Of a stretch of DNA of 64,000 nt, positions 1-13,500 are shown in pieces (position 1 is the first letter of the stretch; each line of letters opens with the position of its first letter). Made by a program: the position numbers and the translations under genes. The stretch comes from Struthio camelus (lineage: Eukaryota > Chordata > Aves > Struthioniformes > Struthionidae). The notes under the pieces are model-generated. The model was given only the letters and a program-made list of their open reading frames with translations, was not told the origin of the DNA and ran no database searches. The DNA lies in the NCBI RefSeq assembly GCF_040807025.1, contig NC_090956.1, positions 6,622,517 to 6,686,516 of the forward strand. Reading direction: 5' to 3'.

Positions 1-159
1 CTGTTGGACACGCACGTGTGTTGCCAAGGGGTGTTTCTCAGGTCTAAGATCGAAGCGCTGAGGTTTTGGGGAAGGTGCAACAAAAGCGTTGCTCAGAGTT
101 AGCAGCACGCCAACACTAACCTCTCCAGTTCCCAGGCCTTAAAGCAATCAGAAATAGGC

Positions 160-310
160 CAGACAATCGCTCATATTAAACTGTCAAGTTTTAAACAGAA
201 AACATTGATTTTAATGGTAAGTTCTGCATAAAAATTAATGGTGCAATAAAATCTTAATTTGGAGTTTCAGAACAAATAATGTATTAGTAAAAGGCAGCAT
301 CCTGGAGTAA
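160..310. promoter_or_regulatory. AT-rich intronic island, candidate conserved element
   Basis: The block is much richer in A and T than its flanks and carries several homeodomain-type TTAAT/ATTA cores without being a simple repeat or a recognised transposon. This composition is common in vertebrate conserved non-coding elements. No alignment was possible, so it is only a candidate. Confidence 0.2.
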
Positions 311-977
311 TTTGAAAATGAATTAGGCCAGTGGAATCAAACTCTCCCCACTGAGACATCTTTAATTGATCATCCCCTTAGCAGCTAGTTTACAAACATA
401 TCATTAGAGCGCTTGCTGCCCTGGCACCTTCCTGGCAACTCATCCAGCATCACTATGGATAACAGTATGTCCCCCCACGTTCCTTCTGGGGTCCCAGAGA
501 GGAGATGGTGGAGAGGAAATAAATCAAGCGCAAGTCATGTGGTTGGTTCAAAGCAAGTCTTTGAGGTTTGTGCATATGAACAGAGGGAAAAACATTCTCC
601 CTCAAGAAGCAGAAACTGCAAGTCTAAAATTAACTGAGCTCTTTGGGTTGGCAATAGGCAAATGGTGAATCCCTGTGGATTCTTTGTGCTGACAGAACTA
701 TTAATACATCAGCTGAGTACTTGGATGAGATTGGGAAGTGTTGTGCATGCGTCGAGAGTAATGTGTTCTCAGCGTCTGGTCTCGTTCGTCGAAGTGATAC
801 TGGGGGCTGAGCTGTGATACAGGGCAGGAACGCTAGAGACTTTTTCTGAAATGTAAAAATTTGCTGCTTTTTACTTAATTACAGTCATAGCAGTTGCTAT
901 GTTGAAATGCTGCTTTAAAAGCCTTTGTGAGTAATTAGTGTCAAAAATATAAGATCTACAAAGCCATAAACTCACAG

Positions 978-995
978 CTTGGTAATATTACCAAG
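978..995. repeat. perfect 18-bp palindrome
   Basis: CTTGGTAATATTACCAAG is a perfect inverted repeat with 9-bp arms and no spacer, inside an AT-rich intronic stretch. It could be a dimeric protein-binding site or chance. Confidence 0.9.
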
Positions 996-1800
996 TACTA
1001 ATTAAAAAAAGAAAAAAGAAAAGTCTCTCTTTCATGATAAGATTTCCAGCATAGCAAAAGATAAAAACAATGCAATTTGCAGATGATTGGAAAGAAAAAA
1101 AAGAAGAAACCTGACGGAAGAGCTGGGGAGAAAGTCAATATCAAGAAGGCTGTAGATCTCAGAGTGATTTCGTAAGGGTAAGGGAAGTGAAATATTGGAA
1201 GCTAAAGACAGAAATGTAGTCAGGAATATATCCTGGGAGTATCCTGTGCTACGAAATAGAGATAAGGTCGAAGACCAAGCATTATGGATGAGAAGGATAA
1301 AAATACTGCTATATTTGGGACTAAATAGTCTGGCACAACTCTCAGGAGCAGTGAAATATTTTGGGGAATGCTCTAACTGGCAGAAATAGGGATATCACAT
1401 ACAAATCTGAGGGTACTGTGGCATCTTGGAAGTGATGAATGAGATCCCATTTGTATTCCTCCTGACAGCTCTGGACCCCTTATCAGACTGATATTACAGA
1501 AACAGAACCAGTCGGGCAACCAGAACGATACGCAGCAGCTCAGAGAACTTGGTTTCACTGAGATGAGGTGCTTATCCTTTGGAAAAGAGATTAAGAAGAG
1601 ACCTCATTAAGGTAAAAAGAAAACCCTACGGGGAATAAAAGATCAAGGCTATTTGGGTTACTGTCAAAAACGTGCGTCAAGGGACGTAAAGCTAGTCTGG
1701 GGAAGGACCTGAATTCTGTGGAACGTAAGCTGAATTTTTTTCACAGCACGTAATAATGCAATTATAATAACTGCTTGTGCTTTCTCCTGCCTTCCAATTT

Positions 1801-1895
1801 AAGATCTGAAAGCACTTCATAAACATGAATTAAGCCTTCCAGGACCGTTGTGAGATACAGCAACTATTACTCTATTTTACAAACTTGTACGGCGT
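1801..1895 (-). mobile_element. ancient MIR-type SINE remnant (reverse orientation)
   Basis: The order of signatures matches the reverse complement of an amniote MIR element: an AAAGCACTT block, a TTAAGCC block, a TTGTGAGATA block, then ATTACTCTATTTTACA, which corresponds to the usual 'attattatccccattttaca'. Many substitutions show it is very old. The call is from remembered consensus shape, not an alignment. Confidence 0.55.
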
Positions 1896-4800
1896 GTGTA
1901 CAAGGCAGCCCAGCAAGCGTAGGAACATGTCTTGTTTTAATCACATTGAGCCTTGCCTCTGCACTTTGCCCATTAACAGGGTGCAACAGTTGCGTGGCTG
2001 GTGCAGAAACTGCTTGCTGATGTACTCGGCACCGTTCTTCATATCATGTCTTTCCAATTTCTGGTACTTTGATCTATGTGGAAACAGGGAGGCATTTAGC
2101 AGTTAATGGGGACTAGTGTGCTGATATGGATGGGAAAAAGAGAGAGGTAGAGGGCAGCCACGCGCCCGCGTGCTGCATCTGTTAACGGGAGGAACTCTAT
2201 GGATGATTGACTTGCGCTCCGTTGAGGTGGTCCTGAGCACTAGCAGGTTTTGTTTTTCCGTCCTTGGTCTCACTAGCGTTATGGTGTGTGCCAGCAGCAT
2301 CACAGGAACCTAGGAGAAAGGGGGACTTCTAGGTCATTTTTGCCAGATGTGGCTCACAGATAACGGAATTCACAGTGATGTACACCTTTGATGGAAAATC
2401 CTTCCCCTGCTGTCCCTGCATCACTCCTGATGTGTGGCTGAAGCCGAGGGGAACTGGAGACCCATCTTTTGAAGTGACCCATCTTTTTCTAACGTTTCTG
2501 TTCTCGTTTCTGACCTAACAAAAGTTTCTCCAGGCGGGGGGCCATTTGGGTTGGGGCTGTGCTATTACGACTTTCTCAGTGGCTCATGAATGAAGATTTT
2601 GTTGCACATCATAGGTCGGGACGCTGTTTGGAGGCTGGAGTTCTGTGCTGCTGTTTTCACCTTGACAGCACTCCTGGAAGGGACCGTTAGTATGAGTGGA
2701 AAGTCAGCAGGAAGTAAAACTCTCCTGTCATTAAGAAGCTGGCCCCACCTGACCCTGAAGACATTATTTTGTTTCCTGGGTGTTTTAAATGAAGTGGTAT
2801 TTGAACTAAGGTGGTTGCAAATAAATTGATTGGGTTATTGCTTGTTTGAGCTAAACACGTCCAGTCAGTGCGTATTAACTCACGGTGCAGCGTCCTGTTT
2901 GTGCCTCTTTCCTGTGTTTACCAATGCAGCATTTGAGGATTTTCTTCAGATACTGTGTGTTCTCCTTGTTTTCTCGCTTGCATCTCTGTCCCTCGCGGCA
3001 GCATGAGAATCCAGGCCAGCGTGCTTCAACAAGGAGCGCCAGGCAGGAAGCAGTAGATGCTTGGGGTCTTGGGTTTGGTCTATTTTGACAGTGCGCGGGG
3101 TAAACAGGACCTAGGGCTGGAATTGGCAGCAGGGAGTTATGCTTAAAACAAGAGAATTGCAGCGGTCAAGTTGGAATGTGTGATGTGTTAGAGAGGGCAT
3201 GAGGACCCCCCCCTTTCTCGCAAACGAAAGGGTTCACATCTCAGCTTGTCGTAAGTGGTAAGGAGGAGATGTCTGTACAAATCCTCCATGGGAAATGTTG
3301 GCTGTTGTTTTGTTTCTCTGTCCTGAGTTCATCCTCTGACTGTAACTTTGAGACCCCCATCTAGGAATCTTCCATAGCCTGTAGAAAGAACTAATTTGTG
3401 TTTTCTTCTTTGACATCCAGAGGAGCAAACATGCCTGGGGTGTTACTGGGGTTTTTCTCAAGGCTGCTTTACAGGAAAGTGTTCCCAGAAAAATTATCTA
3501 CCTCATTATTAGTCATGCCAAAATATTGGAGCAACCTTAGTCATCTTCCACTATGCAGCTAATCGTGACGTGTGGCTGTGCTTGCAACTTTAACAGCTCA
3601 CTGTTGTTTGTTAAAGATTAAAAAATAACAATTGGCAGTCATCAAATCGGTGTATCTCGTGAAATCAAAGCCCCAAACATAAATCAGAGGTCTACACATC
3701 TCACAGAGGAAAAATCTGCCAGCACAGCAGAATAACCATGCTCCCAGTGCTGCTCTGATCCCAGCAGTGACACTGGCAGATGAAATCAGATTGCTACATT
3801 CTTCCAGTCCGTCTCCTACACGGCTAGGTACTGAACACTTCAATAAAGCAAAAGAAAACAAGGAAGGTGGATGTTCAGAAGCGCTTCAGGCTCTGGGCTA
3901 AGTATTCCTAGTGAGCTTGCTAGGAACAAAAAACTAATTGAAATCAATGGCACCGTATCTGGTACTTAATGGCAAGCTGATACAAAGGGCCACTCTGGTA
4001 CAGTGTGCTCTCACCTGCCTCTATGTTAAGTGGACAAGCTGCTGTGAGCTGGTCCAGCTGAAAAGTGTGCGTGTGATTTATATGGTCGGGAAGAGACGCA
4101 TGGATCCCACTAGTTATGCCTACATCTGAGTGCAAAGGCTGCAACCTCCTGGCTGGTCTGAAATAGGGAAGAACTGTTTGCAGGCACTTCTGGTACGTAT
4201 CAGTAGCAGCAGTTTGTGCAGAAGGAAATAAAGGCTATTCATCTCCCAGATAGATAAGGCACTTCAGTGGAAGATGGGGTTGAATTTCCTGGCAGATCCT
4301 CTCCCTGCCAGCAGCACCTCTGTAATGTCTGGACTGAGCTGGGGCCAGCTGTTTTTCATCCAAGTACTTATCTTACTCAGGTGTTTGAATGATGGTCATG
4401 CTCATCTTTAATGTAGATGTCAGGGGGGTGTCAACATAGTGTTGAGAGTGAGTTGTGGGCACCTCGTGGACTCCCTAGGTCTGACATCACTGTTGTATTA
4501 GGAAGGAAAAAGAGGATAAAAATCTGCAGCAGCCCTGGCAGGCGAATCCATCGCAACCTGTTGTTATCTTGTCTGAGCGTGGAATTGGTTTAATGCCATT
4601 TTGATTACTGCTGCCACTTCTTCAGGCCTGCCACCGATGGAGGCCACGGATAGAGACATGCCGGATTAGATGGTGTCCTGGCTTTGGTGGCTGTGCAGTA
4701 CCAATGCTATCTCTACATGATAGCCTGAATTAGAGGGGAGCTGGAGGGTGACAGCAGAGATGAGATGGTGCCATACCCTTTTAAGGACACTCTTGTAAAG

Positions 4801-7139
4801 AAAGATTAGAAATGGGCAGGTGGTGACGCTGCTTCTGAGGAGAGATGAGCGCTTCTGCATCAGCAAGTCTGTTAACGATTTAGGGTAGCTGGTCAGGATT
4901 CAGGACTGTGGACAAGTGCAGAAGAGTTCAGGCAATCTGAGTTAGCTTCAGATACAGCTGACGGTTTCAGAACATCTCTTTGCTTAGCTGGGCCAAGTTC
5001 TGGTAATATGGTCATTTGCCACCAACATAGGCAGCTCTTTTTTGAATCTTGAAAAATTGTCCAGGGTTTGGGTTTTTGCTTCTGTAATGCATGGTGGTGA
5101 GCAATGAGAGGAGAAAGTGCTTGAATCCAGGATGAACTAACCTCTAAATGAGTTGATGAGTTGATTTGCTATCCTGTCTCGTTCCAACCATAGAGATTTT
5201 GCAGATCCCGCAGCCAAACGAAGGGTCGTTGCGGTGATGGTTAGGGATAAGCCAGGACACTGTGCTGCCGTTGTTAGTATTCAACTGGAGTCGTGCAAGA
5301 TCAGAACTCTAATCTCTTGTTCGCACGATTCAACGGTTGTAGGTTATCAGTGAATCAAGGTGACCTCTAAAGCAGAGAGTCCACGTGGGACTCTTTTTCA
5401 GCTCTAAAGACAGAGACGAATTGTACTGTACAGCAGAGCTAGTTATCAGCATACTAGTGCTGTGACTGGACATCAGCAGGTTTGGGAGGTCCGGTAAGTG
5501 CACGAGTCTCTTGGGAAGAGAGAAGGGAGATGCTCTGACCTCTTTGTGATACAAGTGAAAATCCTGATACCGTTTCCGCTCTGCCGGGGTCCTGTGCTTA
5601 CCCCACTGAGCTGTTCTACCTGGTTCCTCTGGGCCCCCGATGAAGCAGCAAGTCTTTACCTATGAGCAAGAGCTCCTTTTTGGCTGCTCCCCATGCGGCG
5701 TGGCTGTCATCGCTCTTCGTCTTTTCATTCTGAAATGGATTTACAACTGTCGTGCTGGATTTCCCTGGGAGAAATTCCCCGTACTTCTCCCCACACTCAA
5801 CAGGAGTGTCAGCATCCACACGATTTCTCGCGGCTTGGAGACTGCTTTCCACCGGGAACCTGCCTGCACCAAAGTCCCTGGCACAGTTTGAGCTGCAGTT
5901 TTGTCTGATCCTTTTAAGAGTTGGGAATGGCTGTTTTGATGTCTCATATCTATGAACATGAAAGGCTCTTTCCTTCTAACTGTGCATAGGGCAGGGCCAT
6001 GGCTGTCTCTCCTAATCAAAAATATAATCAAAGATCTCACTTCTCGTAAAAAATGTATTAAAAAGAAGAAACGATGCAGCATATTTCTATTGGCTTCACT
6101 GCTGGTTTGCTCTGGTTTCTACTTCTGAGCTGCTCCCTCCTGCCTTTCACAAAAGAAGCCCCCCCTTAATTTCGCTACATCTTGAGACATTTAATTGCAA
6201 AATGTTGAGCTTTGAAAACAAAAAATCATTGTATTTGATTCAAGTGAAATATTGATTGTCCTTGAGTTCTTGCACTGCAGATATTGGCAGTATTTTGTCA
6301 GTGCAAGGAGCAAGCAGAAAGATCACAGCAAAGAAATATATATTGAACTGGAAGGGAAAGAAGCTTTGCCAGGAAAATAGCTATGCCCCATCTCTCCCTC
6401 TCCCACAGCTGCTTCTTAAAAAGTGGTCCGTTGACCTGATGTTAACGTTTCTAGCTTACAGTAAGCAGCATTTCCCTTAAACAGGATACTGATAAAGTGG
6501 AACTAGGGAATAGAGGGGGTGGAGAGCAGATTTGCAAAACATGCTGGACTGAAAAAATCTGAACATACCATGTGTGTCTTGGGAGTGGGAACATGCCTCA
6601 GTGTGTGAATAAATATATAATGTATAGGCATATGCTCTCACTTCTCAGAAACAGAGTTTTTTGAGTGGTCTTGAATTGTGCTGCTTTCAATAACATTGCA
6701 AAGTAGAAGGAAGTGCGTTTGCTTGGAGGCAAACGGTCAGTGCTTAAGGGTGGCAGGGGTGGCAGCTCTGACGACGGAGTATCCTCACTTGGCAAAAAGG
6801 AGATCAGGCACTGAGAGGGGACACAGGGGTCCTCAAGCCAGCGTGCAGACACCATAGGGTCTACCTGGAGAGACACAATGCGTTAGGGTTTGTTCATTTT
6901 CATCTCACAGAAGAGAGCCAATTCTTAACCAGTGGAGATCAGATTTTCATACAGATTCAGCTGAGACGGAAGAGCAAGTAAAGAGGAATCAGATAAGCGT
7001 TAGCAAAAAGTTATTTGTCAAATGGATTTTTTTATTGTTCTCCATGAAGCCTATGCAGGGCTGTTGTCCTCTTTTTAATTCCTCTTCTAACATTTGTTCA
7101 CTGCCTCCACAATTCTCCCATTCAAGCAGAAAAAGCCAC

Positions 7140-7300
7140 CTCCAAAAGACCAGTGTAACATTAGCAGAAATTATTAGCAGCGGTGATTTCAATATTCAAA
7201 TGGACATAATATTTAGTAATAGACTGGGAGTTGTATAAATAGAGTATGAATGCCTGGTAATGAATCATATCAATAATTTTCACATGCAGGCTGTGCCTTA
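7140..7300. promoter_or_regulatory. AT-rich intronic island, candidate conserved element
   Basis: The segment carries closely spaced ATTA/TAAT cores, a TATAAATA string at about 7215-7222 and an AATGAATCAT string at about 7259-7268, and directly precedes a MIR remnant. It has the look of conserved non-coding DNA. Low confidence without alignment. Confidence 0.2.
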
Positions 7301-7304
7301 CATT

Positions 7305-7515
7305 TCTCAAAGGCCTTTACAAATACCAATTGATTCTCACAGCATGCCTGCTTGGTGGAGGAGTTGTTATAAGTTCTAGTGGACGGTGAGGATATTGCGA
7401 TGCAGAGGAACGATACTTCTTGTGTAGTTTGTGCTGGGAGTCAAAGTAAAGAAGAAAGAATGAAGTTGGACGCTCCTGACTCCCAGGCCTTAATCCTGGG
7501 GCTAAGCAGCTCTGT
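7305..7515 (-). mobile_element. ancient MIR-type SINE remnant (reverse orientation)
   Basis: It reads like a full-length reversed amniote MIR: CATTTCTCAAAGGCCTTTAC, then CAATTGATTCTCACAGCA, a degraded central region, and finally CTCCTGACTCCCAGGCC, which matches the usual 'gctcctgactcccagtcc' end. Strongly diverged but the landmarks keep their order and spacing. Confidence 0.6.
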
Positions 7516-10500
7516 ACAATTCCCCTGGCATGGCTGGAAGTGTTGTTCTTTGTGGACGGGGCATGAGGAAGACCGTCTTTGGTAGACCCTGAAGTATGGG
7601 GCTGAAGGGAAGTGGGTAAAGGAGGAAGTAATCCATGGTGGCTGGAAGGACTCTTCTCTTTGATGCAGTGCTATAAGCTTGCAGTCAGGTCTAGCACCCG
7701 TGCCCGTGCAGGCTGTGGGCCTGTTGGGCTTTTGACCTAGGGAAATTTGGTTTTCCATGCAGGAATGTGGCAGCCAATGCAGACAGGTTCCTGAAGTGGA
7801 AAATCCAGCTCTGTGCCTCTTGTCCGTCTCAGTCAATGAGAGTAGTAGCTGAAGAGCATACGAAATATAGGAACAGACTCTTCACTAGCATGGCATCCTG
7901 TTCAGCATTCACCGCGTTATCCAACTCGATTTTACTATTACCCTTCTTAATTCTGCAGTAAATTGTTCCAGCCTTTAATGTCTCTCCTGGTGACCCAGGG
8001 ATGCAGTCAGTGATGGAGATCATCTTCAGAGGAAGACGGCAGGTTACATAGCACATGCCTCAACAAGAGAAACCTAATTTATCTTTCTTCCTCGTTTTGT
8101 AATGCATGCACTGAAGCTGACTCACTGCCCAGGAGAAGAGGACATGCTCTCAACTTGTATAAAAACACGACATGGTACTTCTAGCCTTTTTTTTAAACCT
8201 ATTTTACTTTGACATCTTGCTTGCTGTTTTGAATGACACCGTACGCTGAGAAGTTGTCTTTAAGATGGCCACAGTGGCACTTGGCTTTTTGTTCAGAGAG
8301 GTTACATAATTTCAGAACCCATCAGCGTGTTAAGAGTCCTTTAAATTGGCAGAACAACATGCACTACACTGCACTTGTCTGTATTGAATTTCTTCTGCCA
8401 CAGCGTTGCCCAATGACGTGAATTGCACAGGTCCTCCCAGAGTGCCTCACAGTTCGCCACCGTCCTGAGTCACCTAAGTCATCTTGCCATCTCACGTTTT
8501 TTCTGTCTTCTAAGCCGTCAATCGTTGCATTGAAACTATTGATCCTTGTCATCGTCTTGCCGCTCTCCTCCCCAGGCCTCCGTGGACATTGGCAAGGGGC
8601 CTGGTGTGGAAGGATCATCCAGATTCCCCTGGAGCTGAAAGGCAGAGGAAGTATGGGGAACCCAAAGCAGCTTGTTTCTAGAGCCTGTTTGCCGAGCCAG
8701 AACCCCAGTGCAGAAACTCCCACACACTTCATTAAAGGGAATGGAGGAGGAAGGTTGCAGTCTGGGGCTTACAGCACAGGGTCAGATTTTGCACCTTGGG
8801 CCTGTGGCTTTTGAAAAGAGCATGTACATTTCTCAGGGCTGTGCCACAGAGACAAATTTTTACTGTCAAGCTTTACGGACTCTTCCAAGAAGCTTATTGA
8901 GCAACCTTAATGACTTATTTCCCAGATGGAACTTGGCCATTTATTTTATTTAATCTTTTTTTCCTACCTTCTTATCAACTTTTAATTGAACATGGAGCTT
9001 TACCTGTCACTGCCCAGTTTCTAAGATACTTTAATACTCTCTTTTGAGGATCTTTTATCTGAAGCTCACTGATAGTCTATCTAAATTGCATTCACAGTTT
9101 CATTAACTCTTTCAGAGAGATGTATGTATATTAGTGTCTAGAGGACCTTCTCCAACACATAAGCTATGCTCTTCTGACCTGTTTATATCATATTTCTCTA
9201 AGCTCTGCCTCAGGTATTTTGTTCTATGAACTGAGTCTAGCATGTTTAGGGAATAGGGGTTTTTTCCCTATAAAAAAGGAAAAAAAAAAAGAAAAGAGAA
9301 AACATAGCAACGACAGCATGGCAACAGCAGCTGCTGCACAAAAGAAAAATAGGCAAACAGACTTCCGAAACATGTATTCACTGTTAAGCTATTTTTACTG
9401 GTTGGTGAGTATGTGGGAGTATTATAACAAAATAAGTGAGAAAATAGCTTACAAATAATTCATAAGCAACTTTAGATGAGAACATATCTTAATGACTTCA
9501 GCCTCCTAGCTAGCCCTCATGCCGTATGAATCTCCACGTGCGTAACATAAAGGTCACCTCTGATCTACTCTATTTATATATTGCAAATTTGTACGTAGAC
9601 GTGTATATAATATTCCGTAGAAGAAATAACGTCAATGGAGCATTAAAGTTAAATAACTAGCCACTAAAAAGTAAAGAACTATGCATTTCTACATAGCAAC
9701 TCAAGAATAAAGCCGTCTTCTTATGTCCGCCTGTGTTTGTACCTTAGCAAAAGAGGTGTCCCTGCTGTGCGGTTGCAGCATGGCCCAGCAGGTTGGAGGG
9801 GTCCCAAGGGGTTGTGGGAGCTGTACTTGGCTCCCAGCCCTGCTGCTGCCCTGCTGTGTGACCTGGACTTTTTGCATCACTTCTCTGGGGACTGTTTCCC
9901 CATTCACCTCTTGTTTGGCTTGAGTTCATAGGTAGGAAACCCTCCAGCCTCCAGCACAGCAGCAGTTATATTACATCTCTGAGCAGCACCCAGTCAAAGA
10001 TGGGGCATGTATGCACTGAAAAATGACAGTATGGGAATTAGTAACATCTCCCTTGCCAGCCTGAGCACTGTTTTGCCTCAAAATCCCCTCCTCAAGGTGG
10101 AGGACCTCCTCAAGGTCTCCCAGTCTCGCTGCACACAGGTAAACCACTGAAAGTCTTTAACTAAATTAAAAATAACTCCTCAAAAATTTGGGAAAAGTAG
10201 ACTCAGAACTGTTCTTTACAGTTCTGCTTCTTTACAGTTAAAACCCAGCCCATTTTTATGTGTGAGGCTGTTTTCGGGATCAGATGTGTTCCATGGGAGA
10301 CTGAACAAGGCAAATAGAGTCTCCTAAGTCTCGTCCAGCTGAGCTGCAATCCTGATGCTTTCAGTGGCGCTAAGACAAACACAGCTCAGAACTTGTGCAA
10401 CCAAAGCCAGATTCATTTGCCTTTAGAAACAACACAAATCTGTTTTGCTGGTTAAATAAAGTCATTTGCAGGGTCCCGTTGTGGGAACAATGTGTCAGCT

Positions 10501-13500
10501 TGTCCTGAATGGAGCAGTCATTAGGATGAATAGCTTGGTTGTTGGGCTTTAATAGCCCTCTGCACACTTAAGTACCCTTTATTGACACAGCCTGCACTGC
10601 TAGTGGGGCTCTGCCTGCATCCTGGAGCGATTGTCAACTGCAGGTGCTTCTATATTTACAGCGTAACCACAGGCTGCATGGCTGCAGGATTTATTGTGGG
10701 CATCCCCTTTTTACAGTGCTGTGTGGGGTTTATGATTTATTTATTGCAAAATGTTCCTAATCCCTTATGTTGTGCATTTCCCTCCAGCCCCGTGGTTTGA
10801 GAAAGCTCTGATCTCTCCAGCAAGTCAGGCAAAGAATGAGACTTGGACGCTGAGCCCTTTGCACACTCGGGCATTGACTTGCTGCAGATGTGGAAAGCCC
10901 GTTTCTTCTTGTCTCTATGGCTCAGGTCAAACGGTATGAAGAAGGATGACAAGCTAATGTTAGCGAGGAAGTTTTTGAGATCTTAAGGAATTAAAGCAGC
11001 AGGAATGTGTGAGCTGAGTTTATAATTGTCCTTGCATTGTGGAAGCGTTCTTGAAAGTTTGGTGTATAACACACAGTGAGCGAAGTTGGTGAAGTTCTCC
11101 AGGGAACGTCAAAAATGAGGAAACAGCAGCTAAAGTGTTTCAGTTCCCTCTGAGGCTTTTTTCAAATTAAGCTGAAAACAAGCAAGTGAAATGCGACACT
11201 TAAAAGCACTTTGTTTGTAAGATTCTTTCTGTTTCTAAATTACTTCATTTAAACATCTTTGTCTACAAAACCTCCAAGGAAACTCATCCTCTTGTTTTCT
11301 CATCTGCATCCTCTGCTTTGTGTGTGCGTTTTCTACATACCACAGAGTGCGAGTATCTCATGGACATTTATATATGCACAAACACATGTAACTTGAATCG
11401 TAAAATGCAGACTGGTTGAGCAAGACAGAAGTGTGTGATCTAAAATAAACCTGCTGACTTAGTGCGTGCTCTGTACTGAGGTACCCACTGTTTGCTGAGC
11501 TCTTTCATTGTGTTGTGGCCTTCTATAACATCCGAATATATATTTACATTGTTCCTACAATGTATTTAGAGCACAAATAGCCTAGATTCAAGGTACTTGA
11601 AGAAATATTTCTTGGCTCTTTTGCTGTCTTGTTTGTATTTTTGGTTTGTGAAAACAATTCTCAAGAGCATTGTTAGGTATATCATAGCAGGAACACCTCT
11701 GGGCGCGCTTGGGAATGTGTCAAAGCAGGTTTTGAGAGCTTTTATTTTCACACCATGTTTCAGTTCTGTAGCGATAAATGTTTTCTGGGTATAAACCTGC
11801 AGCCCCTCCTTTTGCAGGTCTCGCTCCTCTGAATGAAAAAAGATTTTTAAAGTTTCAGAGTTTTGTTTGCAATAGCGTTGTGTGACTCTCAGACAATAAC
11901 AAGACTCATCAGCTCTCTGGCAAGCAGCACAAAGTGGAAAACTGCTGTTGATCGTAGCAGCTGGGTACCATTGGGCAGGTAGGCTTAGTATAGGACTTAT
12001 TGCAGAAAAGAAAGGTAATGACAGCATGGAAAAAATGAAAGAGGTCTTTTAGGAAAGTTGCCCTACAAGTTAAGACAAGCCAGATATACTCTACCAGAAT
12101 TTTTACCACTCTTTTTCAAGAGGGACAATTACCACGTCCTTCACCAGGTGGGATGAACGCTGCTGAGTACAGACAGCTGGGGAAGCATCGTTTGGAGTCC
12201 TCTGTGAATGTCCTTAATTCAGGACAATGTTTGGACCTTCCAGGTGTGGGGAAGAAAAAAGTGTTCACATTCCCTTGCGTGCAGCATCTGGGATCTGCGT
12301 CTACCCCTGCGGTAGAACAAGGCTATGCAGGCCGTATAGCATATATGGCTTTTAATGCCCCGCTTGGTTACGTGCCGAACTAGCATGTGCTCCTATCAGC
12401 CAAACCAAGAGCATCCTGTGGAGTGAATGAACGCAAGGCAGTGGCTTTACTGCTGCAGCGTCAAAACCACAGACGGCCCAGTTGTTTCAAATGGGCCTCA
12501 GTCAATATGTTCAGATATGATAAAGAACTTTCTGAAGATAAGAAGCATTTAGAGCTAAGGGTTGGCTCCAGCCTTAGTTATTTACATCAGGGTGGAGAGG
12601 TAAAATTTTTGTATTAGTGTCACTTTTTAAATATTTTGGCTCTATCTTCCAATATTGTGGCAAGAGGGAACCATATGTGTTCCTAGAAAGAGAGCCTAGT
12701 ACAGCCGTTAATCAGGGGAGGATCTATTAATGTATTAACATTCAGAATAATGAGCAGGAACAGCATGCACTGGAGAGACTAGCACGCATCTTTAGTCTGG
12801 GGATTTCAAATGTTTGGAAAATGTTGTATTCCTCCGCCTTTCTAAAGCTGAATTTCTGCCAAAGGAAGTTCTGTTCTGCTCTTAATTTTAGAAAGGTTAA
12901 ATCTATTTACAAAAGAAAACATAAGCATGGAGGGATGGAAACTGTGAGGATGTGGGGAATAACAGGCTCCCAGTCTCCAGAGGTCACTGTGGGACCTGCA
13001 CCGACAAGGAAATGTGTAGGCCTGTCCTTTCCGTTCCCTTAGCGTTGTGCAGGGAGGGGGACGTGCTTGGAGAAGAGATGAACGTCAAGTTCTCCTCAAA
13101 TGGCTGTGTCACCTTTGCTGTGCACACCCCTGCCCCTGTTTCCAGAAGGCAATGGACTATAGATGTGTATATTTGCAGATTGCAATTGGCCTTTAGGGAA
13201 GATTGCTGAAAGACTTGGCACAGGGAAAGGGCAAATTTTAAAGAGCTCCATGTGCAGGAGAGCTTGCTGGTTGAGCAGCTTGGTTGCCTCGAGGTCATTG
13301 CTAATTAGCTGCATCTTGCCTAAAGAAGTGAACGTTACATTTTAATGCTGCTATGAAAACATGCTGTCTCCTCTTTGCATCCCATGCTACTGCCTGCTTT
13401 GCTGTGGCATCTGGCGCAAGCTGCACGAGGGAAGGGAAGAAAGCTATCTTAAAGGATGTGGAAGGATGCTGAAGCAGTAGCAGTGTTGAGATGAGAGAGG

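Noticed and set aside
11566..12027. 153-codon open frame on the minus strand
   Set aside because: No recognisable domain or family, no exon signals, lies in AT-rich intron with other overlapping random frames.
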